This document shows, one piece after another, positions 1 to 10,512 of a stretch of DNA of 64,000 bases. The notes under the pieces were generated by a model that saw only the letters and a list, made by a program, of their open reading frames with translations, did not search any database and was not told the DNA's origin. Position numbers and translations under genes: made by a program. How positions within the stretch are numbered: position 1 is the stretch's first letter; each line of letters begins with the position of its first letter. The stretch lies in NCBI GenBank assembly GCA_963513935.1, contig OY740768.1:43828368-43892367 (forward strand), written 5' to 3'. This stretch comes from Aphrophora alni (lineage: Eukaryota; Arthropoda; Insecta; Hemiptera; Aphrophoridae).

Positions 1-303
1 ACTCAAATTGGAACGTTACGTTGGACAATACATTGAACATTGGAACGTTATACTCAAATTGGAACGTTACGTTGAACGATACACTGAACATTGGAACGTT
101 ACGTTGAACGATACATTGAACGTTGGAACGTTACGTTGAACGATACATTGAACATTGGAACGTTACATTGAACGATACATTTAACGATGGAATGTTACGT
201 TGGATAATACATTGAATATTGGAACGTTAAGTTGAACGATACACTGAACGTTTAAACGTTACGTTGAACGATAAATTCAACGTTAAGGCGTTACGTTAAA
301 CAT
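1..303. repeat. 32-bp tandem satellite, truncated by window edge
   Basis: About nine degenerate copies of a 32-bp unit built from short GGAACGTTACGTT and GAACGATACATT blocks. Each unit carries the palindrome AACGTT once or twice. The array is already running at base 1, so its left end lies outside the window. It decays to the right, where single-base gaps appear (TTAAACGTT, AACGTTAAGGCGTT), and stops near 303. No open frame is associated with it. Confidence 0.9.
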
Positions 304-2734
304 GTTCAATAATTTACTTAGTGATAAAAGAAGGTATTTTTATAGAATTAAAAAGATTTCTATACTTCCCATTGTTTGATTTCTTTGTTAGATTAATTGT
401 TATAAATCTATTCAGTTTACTCCAACACAGAGAACATATTTTTAAATTAATCAAACTTCAAACCTACATTGTACAATAATTATATATTTTTGGTGTAATA
501 TTTATTAAGTTTTAAAATGCATAAAATTTTCGCATTGTTCGTAATAACTTGTAAATTAAAAAAATTTTAGCACTGTGATAAATAAATATACGATACTTGT
601 TTACGACGACCGCGAGTGTAGTAGTTTTTTAATTCACTTTCTTTCTCCAACAAACAATCATCAAATTCCACCAGAGAAATTTGTTCCAATCATCTAAAGA
701 CAATTAAATCATTACAATTATTATAGAAAAATGCGACTTGTGTATGCATTATCTTCGAGGAGACGAAGAAAGTACTACCTTCAGAAGAGACCTTTTCCCT
801 ATCCTCCCATGTTAAGACTGCGATAGAAACCTCTATACTAACGATTTATTTACGATAATAATAATAGAAAGTGTTATAAAATAGTAATTAAGTAATACTT
901 TATTTAAAAAATAACACGAAATCTACCGGAAGGTTAGTGATAAGATTGCCGCCCACAAGTTAGAAAATACGGTTCAATTTAACTCTTCTGACAATATTTA
1001 AAACCAAAACTGTAGCATTACTTTTTATTAAGAGTTAAGTAGCTCAGAATTATTGCATCTTCCATTATAAATGCATATTCTTATCACACTAACCAGACTG
1101 TCATTCCGAGTTTGTGTTGTTGGAATGACTTTATTTAATCATAACAATGTCTTATTGTGTAAATACAGCTTTCAATTTCTTTACCCACTTCGTCTATATG
1201 TAATGTTGTGAGTTTTTTTAAATAATTCTTCTCAATGATATCTAAGACTTCTCTATTACTGAGAATAATAAAAATGTGTATCTAGAAGGTTCCCGTTTAA
1301 AAAGGAAAAAAAAATCTTGCAACAAGTTACATAAAAATCCCCAAATAACATATTAGATACATGTAATCTAAAATGTGAGTAATTCAAAAGTAAAATATTG
1401 CTACTATCTTTTGCTTCTTGTATCACATCAGTTTTAAATGACATTCCTTAGAATCAAACAGGACAATACAATTTTGTGAATAATGATGCTTTTGTCAATA
1501 TTGGTCTTTCAAACGATAACTCCCACCATGATATCATTATAAAATTTATTTAGGTAAGTTTAGAATTTAATTTAAAATGTAGAATATAATTTATTTCATG
1601 CATATTCAATACAATTTCAAACTAATTAGAGTTTGAATTCTGTTCCATAAAGCAAAGTACCGACAACTTATTGTACCAACAAAATAGCTCGTTAGAACAA
1701 ATAAACAATAAAATAAAATACAAGTTTTTCCAATTATTAAGAAATAACATTGAACAAGTTATCAAAACCAAATCTAAAAAAACCCAAAACAACTCGACCT
1801 ACTTTAAAACAAAAAGAACATCATACTTATTACACAAACATACACATAAAACAATATACAATCATCTTATGTATGTTGCAAACTTATACAAAGGCCTTTC
1901 AGGAAAATTAGGTGATTCGATGGCTAAGCCAGTGTTGTGTTTACCTTTAATTTAATAAAATTAATAAATTGGTTTTGAAGAACAAGGGGGAAGGTCTACA
2001 TTCCCACCCTTATACACACAAAAGAGTAATCATATCATAGACTTGAAAATAATTAATTCATTAACGTTTTATTAAAATGTGTTCTTTAAAAAATTATTTA
2101 TATTATAGAAAGTCACCTTCATCACTATTTTTATGAAAACATTATAGATTTGAAAATATATATTATAATTATTTTTTTAAGCAACAGCAACAAAAAAAAA
2201 TCAAATTTATCCATTCAAGAAGCTTACTTAATTATGTTATAAAAGGTTTACATATCAATTAATTTTAAATGATTCCGTAAAATGTTAAAGAATTTACGCG
2301 CCTGATATAAAAACTTTTGTTTTATATAAAATTAATATAATACTGGTCTTTATGCATTCCTAAATTAGGATACATTGGATTGTTAAGTGTTTACAATTCT
2401 AAAGTGTAATTCATAACTACATTTATATATTAACATCACAAGATAATTTTCTAAAATAAAGGTAACGAATTTTCTGTTTTACATATTTGTACTTAAATCC
2501 GCAATAAAGAGTTTACTTAATGAAAACTGATTTTCTTAGTCGAACAAAATTTGAAATAGGTTTAAAGATACCGTAACATCAAGAAAACAACAAAAGACAA
2601 AACAAATGAAAATCTCAGAAATACAAATGTTATTATTATTACTATCTCATATATACGTAGCTTGAGTATTTTAATGGGTTCAAACTGGAATTTGCTTTTG
2701 TTTTGCCGAAATATACGTCAAAAAATTGTTTTAG
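304..2734. other. Gene-free AT-rich stretch
   Basis: I see no supported gene here. The longest frame (1671-1955, +) begins at TTG, is lysine/asparagine-rich and has no recognisable motif. A donor-like TTTAG/GTAAGT near 1552 has no coding sequence beside it. Confidence 0.6.
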
Positions 2735-3060
2735 AATGATGACTGTATGCCGTTTTTGCAATGCTCTATATTTAAAAGAACTGCACAAATTTTAATAAAA
2801 TTTGGTATGTGGAGATATCTTAAACTTGACTTTATTGATTTTAGTTAAATACTCTTAAAATGTAGCAGTTAAGTACCCAACAAAACTTATTGGTCACCAT
2901 CACTCCAAAAATGCTGGGTCGTGAGTAACAAGTAAACACCAAAAATCGGTCATGGAACTATTAAAAAAGTTATTTGAATTTCATCTTATAATGTTTATGC
3001 TTATGACTGGTTAATGGCACAAGTGAAGCAAGATTAGACCTTATTTAAATATAAATATTA
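2735..3060 (+). repeat. Dispersed repeat family A, copy 1
   Basis: It contains landmarks shared with other places in the window: AATAAAATTTGGTATGTGG (2797-2815), AAAAATCGGTCATGGAACTA (2941-2960) and GTTAATGGCACAAGTGAAGC (3011-3030). The same landmarks occur in the same order at 60395-60900, and in part at 7265-7850 and 38265-38520. No open frame runs through it, so it looks like a non-coding or decayed transposable element. Its class is not recognised. Confidence 0.55.
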
Positions 3061-3458
3061 TTAAAAATAATTTGCAAAACAAACTGCATCCACGCTTGAT
3101 TTTCATTTATTTTATGATATATGGTTTACTGTGTTAGTTGTTTCTTACCTTAAGATTACGCAGTAATGAAAATATTGTGTTGTTAAAATATCAATATCGC
3201 TTTTATAAACTGTTTGTGTCAATATGAAAGCATTAAATTATTTCGAGAAAATGATTCTGTGACAGTTCTGACCGACATTATCTAAAGAAGGTATAGTTAT
3301 ATATTATATCACTACAAATTTCCACTTCTTCACGTAGTATAGAGGAAGTTATGTGATGGGTAAAAAAACTGCTATCAATTTATTCCCTGCAATATCCTTT
3401 TTGAAGTCCTCTGTGTCCAATAAAAGTGGCTGGTGACCCTCCGTCTGGCTGTCTATTG

Positions 3459-3792
3459 CAGTGTTTTACTACTTTTTTACAGTTCCCTACTACTTTTGTG
3501 CAGTGCTGTACTACTTTTGTACAGTGCTCTACTACTTTTGTGCAGGGCTCTCCTACATTTGTACAGTGCTCTACTACTTTTGTGCAGTGCTCTACTACTT
3601 TTGTGCAGTGCTGTACTACTTTTGTACAGTGCTCTACTACATTTGTACACTGCTCTACTACCTTAGTAGAGTGCTCTACTACTATTGTACAGTGCTCTAC
3701 TACTTTTGTGCAGTGCTCTACTACTTTTGTACAGTGCTGTACTACTTTTGTACAGTGCTCTACTACTTTTGTGCACTGCTCTCCTACTACAG
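3459..3792. repeat. 21-bp minisatellite, ~16 units
   Basis: Fifteen full copies and one partial copy of a 21-bp unit, consensus CAGTGCTCTACTACTTTTGT plus A or G. Units differ at a few fixed sites (CTC/CTG, GTA/GTG, TTT/ATT), which suggests unequal exchange or slippage. Because 21 is a multiple of three, all three + frames stay open and give heptapeptide repeats. These frames are a by-product of the period and not evidence for a protein. Confidence 0.95.
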
Positions 3793-3794
3793 AT

Positions 3795-3960
3795 GTAATC
3801 TTTGTTGGGAAATCTGATTACTGTTCTTAAATTATGTTAGAAGAGTGACTAATTGCATGTGTTCTGGTAACCAAATTGTTTAATTCGTCGCTTACTGCTC
3901 AAAAGCGGCACTATAGGTGAGGGTTCGAATCCAACTCATAATACAAGTTTTTTACTACAG
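3795..3960 (+). mobile_element. Possible tRNA-derived SINE remnant (B-box)
   Basis: A perfect RNA polymerase III B-box, GGTTCGAATCC, lies at 3922-3932. A weak A-box-like TGGTAACCAAATTG starts at 3865, 57 bases upstream, somewhat more than in most tRNAs. The T-arm around the B-box does not pair well (GAGGG against CCAAC), so this is not a functional tRNA. A T-run follows at about 3948. The best reading is a decayed tRNA-derived SINE head; a decayed tRNA pseudogene is the alternative. Confidence 0.4.
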
Positions 3961-5177
3961 TGAAGTAGTTTTCCTAAACTTGTCACAAAATATTTTATTT
4001 AACGTAAGTAATATTGGTCATACTTTTTTGTAACAAAAATATCTTATATTTGCTCAAAAAGAGGGATATATACATTTAAAATAAAAATAATAATTTACTA
4101 AGACTTTGACCTAAAAGGCGGGATATCTCGAAATTGACCGACCATTTATATATAAATGTAAATTCATATTGTGAAATTTGTTATGTACTTTTTTCGTGAA
4201 ATGTTAAGTTTTATGACATAATTCAATCTTCGGAATTCGTTATTTTTTTAATATCAGAAGGTACTAAATGTGTAAACAGGTATTATAACTTTAGACATAT
4301 GTGAATAGTGATGGTTATAGATTACAGACATGTAATGATTTATAAACAGTGTATTGGAAAATTGGCCAGGATACAGATAATTGGGGTTAAAGTACATCGA
4401 CAGGATATAAATAGAAACAATAAATATTTACAAAGTCATAAGACTTAATATTAGCCAAATTATTGACAGAAATATGGAAATATTCTACAAAGTGAACAAG
4501 AACGTAAATTTAGACGTTTATGTGGGACGTCTTGTGAATTCACATAAAACAATTAATAAATAGAAATTATAAAATGAATAAGAGTAAATTATGATAACTT
4601 ACTACATTGGAAGTTGCCTATGATCAACACTTTTAATACACAAGAGCAGGGGTTGGCCTATCTATTCCATTTGTCCCACCGAGAGCGGGGTGGGAAGGAG
4701 AGTCACGTGCAGCATCAAATCCAGACTTACACGGCTTCCCGCGGTGAAACGTGGCGAACATATTGTTTTAATGTTGTGGCAACGTGATGTTGGAGCAATG
4801 TGGCTATAAGATGCTTACTACTCATCTCAGTGGAAGGAGCTTAGCCTTTGGATTATGAATAACTTTCAGATTTAGTTTAGTAAACGGTGTTCTGCACAGG
4901 ATGATCTATACTTACTTTCCGTAGTTACGCGTGGAGTGAATAGACCACATCAAAACCGATATAAAGGAACTTAATCACGAAAACCCATCACATAAAAGCC
5001 CTCCGAATCTCACCAAAATATTTGGTCTTCAAGTGAGCTAAATAAATCTGCGACTGTAAAAGTTAGACTACGAGTTGAACATCGAAAAAATTATTAGAAA
5101 TAGGTCCTGACAAGAGTATTTATAAATACTTGTTTGCCAAACCCTTTAGTGTAAACTCACATTTGGAAATATGAAGG
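3961..5177. other. Intergenic; GC-richer patch 4640-4830
   Basis: There is no supported gene. A patch at about 4640-4830 is richer in G+C than its surroundings and holds an E-box CACGTG and the self-complementary CCGCGG. It leads towards the LINE relic at 5.2 kb and may be an upstream, unrecognisable part of it. Confidence 0.4.
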
Positions 5178-5750
5178 GAACTTGATGTTTTGCACTGATG
5201 GTATCCGGACAGTAAAGGGACAGGTACTGGCATGATGCATGGTCCAAGACCAAAGTGGATTCTTCCATTGGATTGGGTTGATATCCCATTATGCTTCAGG
5301 TTGAATTTGTTTACTTTACAAATGTATTCGGAAAAAATTGCAGATGATCTATAATTAAACACATATTTAAAATGACAGATAACATACTACGTAGTATGGT
5401 AAAGCTTTGAAAACCAAATTACTTTAAATTCATCCCAAGGATATTGATGAGGCTGGTAACCTAACTAGGTTAAGATCTGTATTCTGATTTATACATATAG
5501 CATAAGCTCGCCTTAGAAGTAGCCTTAGTTTCACAGGTTACAACTACCGCCAGGTGAATGAAATCACACCAGCAAAGATGGGATGGTCATGTAGGGAACG
5601 CCTACAGTAAATGAAAAATCACGGGTCTCTGAACGTGACACTGCTGTCTTAGGATATACTTACTCAGGCCACCGTCATATCATGGATTCTCTGTGGACAT
5701 TATGCGGGCTAGACAATGGATTTGCTGGCTAAATCCTCTGTCTGTGAGAC
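5178..5750 (+). pseudogene. LINE RNase H domain relic
   Basis: Decayed RNase H of a non-LTR retrotransposon ORF2, the domain that degrades the RNA strand of the RNA/DNA hybrid. Visible pieces: a TDG box at 5194-5202 (first acidic residue); FRL/LQVEF-like sequence with the expected Glu near 5303, after a one-base frame shift; and a C-terminal stretch with a Trp-Ile pair (5686-5691), GH at 5695-5700 and MDLLAK at 5716-5733, matching the family pattern W-V-x-G-H, then N-E-x-A-D-x-L-A. TDG and GH are in the same frame overall. Stops (TAG at 5710) and shifts make it non-functional. The Asp-to-His spacing is about 165 codons, longer than usual, so an insertion of roughly 150 bases is likely in the middle. 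I identified no zinc knuckle or RT around it. The call rests on motifs read by eye. Confidence 0.45.
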
Positions 5751-7264
5751 TGTGAGAACAGGCTAAACCTTTATATATTTTAATCTCCTGCTGACTTATT
5801 ACATGAAGAGCTACTTAGCGGAGTAATAAAATTTGTTTGGAAAATCTGTTAACTAGGTTATAGGAGCTCAGTTACTTAGTAGGCTCGCGGTGTCAGGAGT
5901 TTGTAATCTTCTTAACGACCTTTTCTAAACTAAATCTTAAATAAACATAAAAAAAATGTTTGGTTCATTTCAGTAGTTACTATCAGTGCCTCAGACCTCA
6001 ATCAAACACCCAGTGGTCAGAAAGATACTTTACAATTTTGACGAGTAAATTGTACACGGTATTAATGCTTTTAACTATTAATTTCCGTTAGTTTGTGATA
6101 GTTAATGAGAAAAATAACAACTTAAGCATCGAGTGATCCGATTGGTGTGAGGTGAAACAACTGTTCTTGAAAGAAAAGATCTGTATTGATGATTAGGTAA
6201 TATATTTAGTAAAAATAGTTATCGAGATATAATAAATAAATACATTTAAGGAAGTAATCTTTCAAATTCGATGATATAATATAAATAATGCAGACGTCCA
6301 ATTGATTTTTGATAAAAAACTATTTTCAAATGTCGGGCCACGAAATTAATTTTTAATCAAAATTCATAACATGTTAAACATTCAAAAATATTTACATGTC
6401 TTAAACTCATAACTTCGTGCTTTGAAATTCGATTCATAAAGCTGCATATTACTCAAGTACATCACCGAAAGTCAAGCAAAGTTTTCGTCCTGCAGAATAA
6501 TTTATTATGACCTAAGGACTTAAAAAATGGAATTTTGATGAGACTGGCTTTCAAATGTGTCTCTCCCTGGTGGGTATGTTGCTAATTAGAGAGTAGTGTC
6601 TTGTATCATACGTTATGTATATGGATAGATTGCAAGACAAGTTATTAACAAACACAAGTATACATATTCAAATTGCATGCATGTCAAGTATGTCATTGTA
6701 TCTATCTTCAGATAGCAATTTATTTACTTTCGTCTGCCATCCCATCTTATCTCTCTCACTACTATTTCTTCTCAATATTCTATCTTTCCGTTGTCGATTG
6801 GAATGGTTCCAATTTAAAAGTCCAATTCTCGTAGATCCATATTAAAAAGTTACGTTTCCCCGTTTGACACATCTTTAATTACCTCTTAGACTTGTTTTTT
6901 CTAATTTTCTTTTATGTCTGAGTGTATGTATGTATATTTATATTGAACTATGTATGTATAAGGTAATGAATATGTATCTTCCTTATAGCGTACCATGTGG
7001 GTACAATTTCCAAAATATTAAAATCTCTATTTTTTTATTTGTAATTATCATGAAGGCAATAAATTCATAAATTGTCTTTGATTTGATTGGTTTGATACTA
7101 ATATACTCAATTAGTTTACAAAATATTATCAATCCAGAAACGTAGATACAAACATTTAAAAATAAAAAAAAAAATTTAGAATGGGCAATTATAATTTTAC
7201 ATTTTTACATACAACGACAGAGAAGAGTTACAAAAAAACTAATTAGGTTTTTAGAAAATATCAG
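5751..7264. other. Gene-free AT-rich stretch
   Basis: I see nothing supportable. An open frame at 6615-6845 (+) has low-complexity hydrophobic content and no flanking splice signals. Confidence 0.55.
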
Positions 7265-7850
7265 TTTTAAGGCCGCTTGAGTCCCAACGTCTGTCTGATC
7301 ACAGATTTTGATCAAATTTAGTATGTGGCATATTTAAACTACATATACGTATAATGTGGCGCATTTAGTTGTACGTTTATCAATAATTAAAAATTTCAAA
7401 GTAGCTATCACAAGGCTAAAATACAAAATTTACTATTTTCTTGAAATAGGCAGAAATGATTTTTATCAAATATTTTTAAATGAGGCTTGTTCGTATCCAA
7501 AAAAAAGTAATATTAATCACGACATTTTAAAAAATATGACTCGTGGGGTAAAAAAACCAAACAAATTATAATTTCTACAAATCGGTTGTATACAATTTTG
7601 ACAAAATATAAAGATCAATATTCCAAACTAATGAGCCTAATTGCATTCAAAAGAAAATTACGGTTCAAGAATAATTGGGAAAAAAGTAAGGTAAAGAACC
7701 TCGACTGACGTCACTAAAAACTTGGCTTCAAACAAATATGATTTACAAGATTATGGCACAAGCAAACCAAATTAATGTTCTACTTAAACACATAAATGTC
7801 TTTTAAAATGTTTAAGAAATAAATGCTAGATTATTTATATAAGATAATAA
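7265..7850 (+). repeat. Dispersed repeat family A, copy 2
   Basis: It begins around GGCCGCTTGAGTCCCAACG, continues with TTTGATCAAATTTAGTATGT (7306-7325), and ends with ATAATTGGGAAAAAAGTAAG (7671-7690) and ATTATGGCACAAGCAAACCA (7751-7770). These landmarks match the copies at 2.7, 38.3 and 60.4 kb. No protein is encoded. Confidence 0.5.
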
Positions 7851-8258
7851 GGTATTTTATGGTTGATAGTCAGTTTTTGCTAAATATCACTGAGTTTGAA
7901 AATTTTAATTTTTAGTTATGTACATGTAGACTTCAATAATGTGTAAATATGATTAATGTAAAAAAAAATAATAATAATAAGAAGAAGAAGGAAAAACAAA
8001 CAAATACCGTTAACACGACCTACTACCACTCATCCACCATTTAAAAAAACCGTTACCCAACACCAAGAAATTAAATGTTTTTGGTTTTATTTCCTCAATA
8101 TTTAAGGAAGTCTCAAGATCCCCCCTTTCTATTTTTTATTGGAGATAAATTGATATAAAAGAATCTCTATCAATGTTTGTCTCTATCAATGTTTGAGATA
8201 AAAACAGATTCAAAAATATTTTCGTACTTAAATAGAGCCAAGCTTGCTTTGCTTGTGT

Positions 8259-8273
8259 CAGGGACGGATCCAG
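8259..8273. mobile_element. hAT-like terminal sequence, orphan
   Basis: CAGGGACGGATCCAG resembles the CAGGGGCGGATCCA-type termini common to hAT-superfamily elements and their MITEs. I found no matching inverted end nearby, so it may be a solo remnant or chance. Confidence 0.2.
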
Positions 8274-8399
8274 ATGTAAATGGTATTTGAAAAGTATTTT
8301 AATGATGGCAGTCAAGGTTTCATTACTTTTTGCCACTTATCCCTTAACCATAATAATTATCCTTTGAAATGGAACACACGAGTTTGGGTAATTTATTTT

Positions 8400-9120
8400 T
8401 CACATTTCTCAAAAATTAGAACGAAATCGGTCTAACTGATTTTTTAAAATTAAGACTTTTATAACAGGTCTGTGAAATATTTTGTTTTTACCGTTAACTT
8501 CCGAACCTTCATCTTTTGGGAGATGGCTACCAATACATTCTGTTTAGGACCTTTTACTTGTTATTACTTGTTGTAATAACATTTTATGAAACCGTAGAAC
8601 AGATTTTGATTAAACTTTTAGTATTATGGGAGTTGACATAAATTTTGAGTTACAAAAAAAACAAAAAAACACGAGATACGGTTCAAAAAGTCCACGCACA
8701 AATTACAATAAAATTGATGAACTCACTGAAGCTGTAGAGCATTGTACAGTCGGGAAACCAGTCTTTAGGCTCAGAAGACCTCAAAATGAACAGCCATTTT
8801 ATAAACCATAATGCATCTTTCTCTACACTACAAATATATCAGGTGTTTTTTTACCTGATATGAAGTTTTAAATTTATTAAAAAATTTAAAGAAATAATAA
8901 TTGTGCGGTTTGCGCGAAACAATACACTCAAGTAAAACTATTTTTGAGGAATCTAAAGTAACCTTTCCACTCACCCCACTCCCTTGCAACCCCCAACTTA
9001 AAATTTCCAAATGGCAACCTCCCCCTTGTGACACCTTTAATAATATGAAAAAAGAAAAATTTGACGAAAAAAGTAAACTAATTGGATCGTCCGTTCTCGA
9101 AATATTGCACGATCTTTAAT
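8400..9120 (+). repeat. Decayed repeat with short open frames
   Basis: The segment holds family-A-like wording (AGATTTTGATTAAACTTTTA near 8601) and ends in GGATCGTCCGTTCTCGAAAT (9085-9104). That ending is echoed at 31565-31585 (GGATCAGCTGTTCTCGGAGT) and, loosely, near 49350-49380, a phrase typical of old insect repeats. Two short frames (8626-8811 and 8901-9119) lie inside but show no recognisable domain. I treat the whole as a transposon relic and not as genes. Confidence 0.3.
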
Positions 9121-9959
9121 TTATACTTACGCATTTCTGCTCCTGCAAAGGTGTTTTCTCTAGCTCTTTATGTTGGTGAAAACAAGTAGTTGGGATGAAT
9201 AGTTTAATTCGATTATTTAAAGTTTTATTAATTATTGACAATGCAGACTGGGCTTATTTGTGAAATAACACAAATTTAAATATGCAGGTTGTAACATTAT
9301 ACTTACCATGTTCTTGCATTTTCTTCTAAATTTTCACAGAAGATGTTGTTAATGATCACTTTTTTATGCAATGCAAAATGTTCTGGAACTCACTTCTAGT
9401 TTTGTGAAATGTTTATCTTGGAATAGTCTTATTTAGATTCCACAAAACTTGTTCCCCTTGTGTGTATAAACGTTTCCCGCAACACCAACCAACACCATTT
9501 ACGTCTCTTTTAGTTTTTTAATAAATTAAGACGTAGCCTAAGTTAACAATACAATCTGTATAAGGAAGTAATAAGACAGTGTTTTACTTCTCGTAGCTGG
9601 CCAATAAATATCGGTTGCCACGAGTGTTTTATTACATATGTACGTCTCGAGAATCTTCTTTTGTTTCTATTATGTGTTATTTATAATTGAATTTTAAATT
9701 TGAAAAACTTAAAATGAATTATATTTTTCTTTTTTGTTGTTTTTACGACTTAGAAATCTCGGTATTGTACTATCTCACAAACACGTAATGTAAAGAAAGT
9801 TTTTGAATTATTGTCAACAAAATAGACTAAACTTTTTTTAATATGTCCTTTTTGAGGATCCTGAGTTAAAAAAAACTGTTTTTTAAATTTAGAATGTCTA
9901 TTATGGAAGGTCTCTCGTTCATTTTTGGCCATATCTATAGGAATATTGTATCAATAACT

Positions 9960-10275
9960 CCAACTTTAGGTAGGGGTAGCTGCCATAAAATTTAAAATTA
10001 ATTTTTTATAATGACAATCAGTTTATCGATTTTCGTCAAATTTAATTAAAACGTAAGATTTAAAGTAGAAACAAAATATATTTGTCGTTAATCTCTCCAC
10101 TACTGAACTGCTAGTATATAAAAAAAACATTCTGAGAGTTATTGTAAATTTATCAATTGAGGGTTTATCAATTTAGTTCATATTTTGAGAAATATGATTG
10201 AGACCAATATGTTAAATTTCGTTTACAAGGAAATTAATGTTCAGAAATAATTGGCAAAAAACGAAATTGAGTCTT
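9960..10275 (+). repeat. Dispersed repeat family A, fragment
   Basis: Landmarks shared with the family are GCTGCCATAAAATTTAAAAT (9979-9998), ATTTTCGTCAAATTTAATTA (10028-10047) and AGAAATAATTGGCAAAAAAC (10242-10261). It is more diverged than the copies at 2.7 and 60.4 kb, and the boundaries are uncertain. Confidence 0.35.
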
Positions 10276-10512
10276 GTATTTTTGAAAACAAAATTTTTGA
10301 AGTTTTTCCACTGTTTTATCAACATAGACAAGGTATTCATGTAAAAACAGATCTTTGAGACATTTCAGAAAAGAATAAAATGCAATACAGTCTTTGAATG
10401 AGAGCGACGTAATGGTTATATTCATTACATTGTCCACGCATATAGTTACATACAGAGCAATTGCTAACGGCAATGATACAATTAAAAGTAGAGTAACATC
10501 ATATGTTCTCAT
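10234..10512 (-). CDS. Hypothetical 92-codon hydrophobic frame, doubtful
   Basis: An ATG-initiated frame of 92 codons on the minus strand, preceded in frame by a TGA seven codons upstream of the ATG. Residues about 7-30 form a strongly hydrophobic, membrane-span-like stretch. The rest mixes aromatic, Lys and Leu residues and ends in a short basic tail. I recognise no family. Small insect membrane proteins or a chemoreceptor exon could look like this, but AT-rich DNA also yields such hydrophobic frames by chance. Its 3' end overlaps the edge of a dispersed repeat (the AGAAATAATTGGC phrase), which argues against a host gene. The opposite strand is also open over 10394-10663. No splice-site pair or polyadenylation signal could be tied to it. 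Confidence 0.12.
   Translation of the reverse strand: MRTYDVTLLLIVSLPLAIALYVTICVDNVMNITITSLSFKDCIAFYSFLKCLKDLFLHEYLVYVDKTVEKLQKFCFQKYKTQFRFLPIISEH

Noticed and set aside
1..303. CRISPR-like array
   Set aside because: Units are contiguous and degenerate with no unique spacers, and the DNA is eukaryotic in character.
1671..1955. 94-codon + frame
   Set aside because: It starts at TTG, is lysine/asparagine-rich as expected from AT-rich DNA, and has no domain or splice context.
3426..3830. Three overlapping open frames of 77-134 codons
   Set aside because: They read a 21-bp tandem array, so all three frames stay open because 21 is divisible by three. No selection for protein is implied.
3865..3932. 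Intact tRNA gene
   Set aside because: The T-arm does not pair, the A-box is poor and the box spacing is long; only the B-box is good.
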